The position numbers and the translations under genes are program-made. Source: Methanobacteriota archaeon (GTDB taxonomy: Archaea > Halobacteriota > Methanosarcinia > Methanosarcinales > Methanosarcinaceae). From it: 51,041 nt of DNA. Position 1 is the stretch's first letter; the number at the start of each line of letters is the position of its first letter. Location of the stretch: NCBI GenBank assembly GCA_016841265.1, contig JAENZL010000019.1:2288-53328 (forward strand), written 5' to 3'. Below the pieces are notes generated by a model. The model did not search any database, had not been told where the DNA came from, and saw only the letters and a program-made list of their open reading frames with translations. Below are positions 49,069 through 51,041 of this stretch, in pieces.

Positions 49069-50927
49069 CTTACAAATTTGTTAACAAATGGTACATAACT
49101 AAGCCAGGATTTTCTGGTTTTCGTTTCAGGCTTTTCCACAGTTTTCTCCAGCTTCTTCTCCACATTCGGTGAGCTCTTCTGGTTGTTCTGTGGCTTCTGA
49201 TTCCCCTGAGGCTCATTCCGGGAATTTTGCGGGTTTTTTGGTTTTTTCGCAGGTTTTTCGGGCTTTTCCTCGGGCTTTTTTTCCTCGCTTTTTTCTGCGG
49301 GAGCCATGGGGAGCAGGACCTTCAGGTCTTCTTCGACGGTGCTGTTAGGCCTGATGTTGAAGTTCTCTACCAGGACATTGAGGACGTTCGGGGAGACAAA
49401 GGCCGGGAGGGTCGGGCCAAGGGTGATGTTCTTTACGCCGAGGTTCAGGAGGGCAAGGAGGACAAGGACGGCTTTTTGTTCGTACCAGGCGATGTTGTAG
49501 GAGACCGGGAGGTCGTTTATGTCCTCGAGGCCGAAGGCTTCGGCAAGTTTCTGGGCGATGACCACAAGGGAATAGCAGTCGTTACACTGGCCGGCGTCGA
49601 GCACTCTCGGGATGCCTCCGATGTCGCCAAGGTCCAGTTTGTTGTAGCGGTATTTGGCGCAGCCTGCTGTCAGGATGACCGTGTCTTTGGGGAGGGCTTT
49701 TGCGAAATCGGTGTAGTAATCCCTTTCCTTGTGCCTGCCGTCACAACCTGCCATGACCAGGAACCTGCTGATCTGCCCTGCTTTTACAGCGTCGACTATT
49801 TTATCTGCAACCGAGAGGGCTGAGGTGTGGGCAAAGCCTCCCATGATGGTCCCGCTTTCGAGCTGCTCGGGGGGTTTGCAGGTCTTTGCCTGTTTGATAA
49901 GCCTTGTGAAGTCTTTTGTGCCGTCTGCTTTCAGGGAGATGTGGGGGACCCCGTCAAAGCCCACGACGCCGGTGGTGTAGATCCGCCCGCGGTAGGAGTC
50001 TTTCGGGGGGATGATACAGTTTGTCGTTATGAGGATTGGGCCGTTGAACTTCTCAAACTCCTCGTTCTGTTTCCACCAGGCGTTTCCGTAGTTGCCTGCG
50101 AAGTTGTCGTACTTCTTAAAGGCAGGGTAGGCGTTTGCAGGCAGCATTTCCCCGTGAGTGTAGACGTCGATTCCGCTTCCTTTTGTCTGTTCCAGGAGCT
50201 GTTCGAGGTCCCGCAGGTCGTGCCCACTGATGAGGATTCCAGGCATGTCCCGGACTCCGATGTTGATTGCGGTGGGTTCCGGGGTTCCGTAGGTCTCGGT
50301 GTTTGCCTTATCGAGCAGGGCCAGCACGGAGACGCCTTTTCCTCCGCATTCCAGGACCAGGGGGATCAGGCCTTCGACTCCGAAGCGGTCGTCGGCTGTT
50401 GCTACAAGGGCTTTTTCAATGAATGCAAAGATCACGTCATCCCTGTATCCGAGTATATCGGCATGGTGGGCATAGGCAGCAAGCCCCTTCAGGCCGTAGA
50501 TCAGCAGTTCCCGGAGGGAACGGATGTCCTCGTTCTCGATGGCAAGGTAGCCGACGTCCATTTTTTTTATGCTTTCCGGGGTTACATTTGCAACCTCGGA
50601 GAGCTCTTTTTCAATAAAAAGGGGCTTCCCCGAAAGTTTCCCTTTTATGTCGTCCCGCAATTCAAACCCTTTTGCTATGAGGCTCTCAATCTCAGCCCCA
50701 TCAAAATTAGTATTCGTGAGCGTGGCAAAAAGGCTTTCAATGAGGTAGCTGTCAGTGGATTTTTCATTAAGCCCGGCTTTTCTTGCCTCTGAATTATTGA
50801 AGGCGACACTTTTGAGGACATATATCAAACTGTCCTGGAGGTCTGCAACTTCTCCCTTCTTTCCGCATACTCCGTTTTTCGTACAGCCTTCCCCGTTTAG
50901 TGCTTCCTGGCATTGGTTACAGAACAT
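49065..50927 (-). CDS. hcp: Hybrid-cluster protein / hydroxylamine reductase (Hcp, prismane) with tail
   Basis: A 620-aa iron-sulfur enzyme of the Hcp family, which reduces nitric oxide or hydroxylamine and is tied to nitrosative and oxidative stress. The N-terminal cubane motif is Cys3-x2-Cys6-x8-Cys15-x5-Cys21. Hybrid-cluster ligands are expected in the central and C-terminal domains and match visible segments such as [15 protein letters not shown] (His), TTNCIIPP (Cys), [13 protein letters not shown] and [35 protein letters not shown] (Cys). Family core ends near residue 540. The remaining 80 residues are a Lys/Pro/Asn/Glu-rich disordered tail ending in [14 protein letters not shown], not usual for Hcp. 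GAGGTTGATAAA precedes the ATG. A 16-bp array lies upstream. Confidence 0.92.
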   Translation of the reverse strand: MFCNQCQEALNGEGCTKNGVCGKKGEVADLQDSLIYVLKSVAFNNSEARKAGLNEKSTDSYLIESLFATLTNTNFDGAEIESLIAKGFELRDDIKGKLSGKPLFIEKELSEVANVTPESIKKMDVGYLAIENEDIRSLRELLIYGLKGLAAYAHHADILGYRDDVIFAFIEKALVATADDRFGVEGLIPLVLECGGKGVSVLALLDKANTETYGTPEPTAINIGVRDMPGILISGHDLRDLEQLLEQTKGSGIDVYTHGEMLPANAYPAFKKYDNFAGNYGNAWWKQNEEFEKFNGPILITTNCIIPPKDSYRGRIYTTGVVGFDGVPHISLKADGTKDFTRLIKQAKTCKPPEQLESGTIMGGFAHTSALSVADKIVDAVKAGQISRFLVMAGCDGRHKERDYYTDFAKALPKDTVILTAGCAKYRYNKLDLGDIGGIPRVLDAGQCNDCYSLVVIAQKLAEAFGLEDINDLPVSYNIAWYEQKAVLVLLALLNLGVKNITLGPTLPAFVSPNVLNVLVENFNIRPNSTVEEDLKVLLPMAPAEKSEEKKPEEKPEKPAKKPKNPQNSRNEPQGNQKPQNNQKSSPNVEKKLEKTVEKPETKTRKSWLSYVPFVNKFVR

Positions 50928-50953
50928 TTTATCAACCTCAAACTGTTTTACAG

Positions 50954-51041
50954 TAAATCCGTTTTTTAGTGAATCCGTTTTTTAGTGAATCCGTTTTTTA
51001 GTGAATCCGTTTTTTAGTGAATCCGTTTTTTAGTGAATCCG
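50954..51041. repeat. 16-bp tandem repeat upstream of hcp, running off the window
   Basis: TGAATCCGTTTTTTAG is repeated at 16-base intervals (first copy TAAATCC...), with at least five copies before the window ends. It starts 27 bp upstream of the hcp ATG, where the promoter should be. Confidence 0.95.

Noticed and set aside
1-51041. tRNA, rRNA or other standard RNA genes
   Set aside because: No T-arm-like GTTCGAATC with matching acceptor stem and no rRNA-like stretch was recognised on either strand by eye.

Overview
The window looks like chromosome of a Methanosarcina-type methanogenic archaeon. The best single piece of evidence is an mtmC-mtmB pair (44228-46273) in which mtmB is interrupted in frame by a TAG at codon 202, the pyrrolysine position of monomethylamine methyltransferase. 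Other supports are a CooC-like CODH accessory ATPase, a PGF-CTERM surface protein, an archaeal-type ThrRS, a geranylgeranyl-reductase-like flavoprotein, an aldehyde ferredoxin oxidoreductase with its ferredoxin, and a hybrid-cluster protein. Long intergenic regions full of short tandem repeats also fit this genus. No tRNA, rRNA or CRISPR array was recognised.

Layout. 1-9 kb: AsnB-like amidotransferase, CooC-like ATPase, two TPR proteins, a PASTA-like coiled-coil protein, a DUF169 protein and a TctA-like permease. 9-20 kb: a repeat- and hairpin-rich intergenic region, a DUF1704/MATCAP-type metallopeptidase, a geranylgeranyl-reductase-like protein, a PP-loop/4Fe-4S PAPS-reductase-like protein, a 116-bp MITE-like element, an AI-2E family membrane protein and thrS. 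20.5-22.8 kb: an SF2 helicase. 23-31 kb: a visibly AT-rich island with a small EACC1-like protein, a caspase fused to an FGE/C-type-lectin domain, a 1095-aa tubulin-like GTPase and, beyond a repeat element, a DUF2971 protein. 31-37 kb: two secreted or surface proteins and a dicarboxylate/amino-acid symporter. 37.6-43.7 kb: AOR plus ferredoxin, two very small proteins (38 and 45 aa), an FAD amine-oxidase/phytoene-desaturase-type protein and a Rieske protein. 43.8-51 kb: a small membrane protein, mtmCB, a decayed DUF2769 gene, two paralogous helical-repeat proteins and hcp.

The most interesting points are these. (1) The EACC1-like / caspase-FGE / tubulin-like cluster reads as a candidate undescribed conflict or programmed-death system. 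(2) Four genes (2498, 6594, 43793, 46902) have a strong Shine-Dalgarno sequence and an intact reading frame but no ATG, GTG or TTG where translation must begin; each has ATC or ATT at the right spacing. (3) A dispersed hairpin-containing repeat separates the genes of the 29-36 kb region, and two copies flank the DUF2971 gene. (4) Three hairpins at 9662-9822 have covarying stems and a conserved loop. (5) Two very small genes and two frameshifted gene remnants were found by reading the intergenic DNA. All family assignments come from motif recognition; no database search was run.
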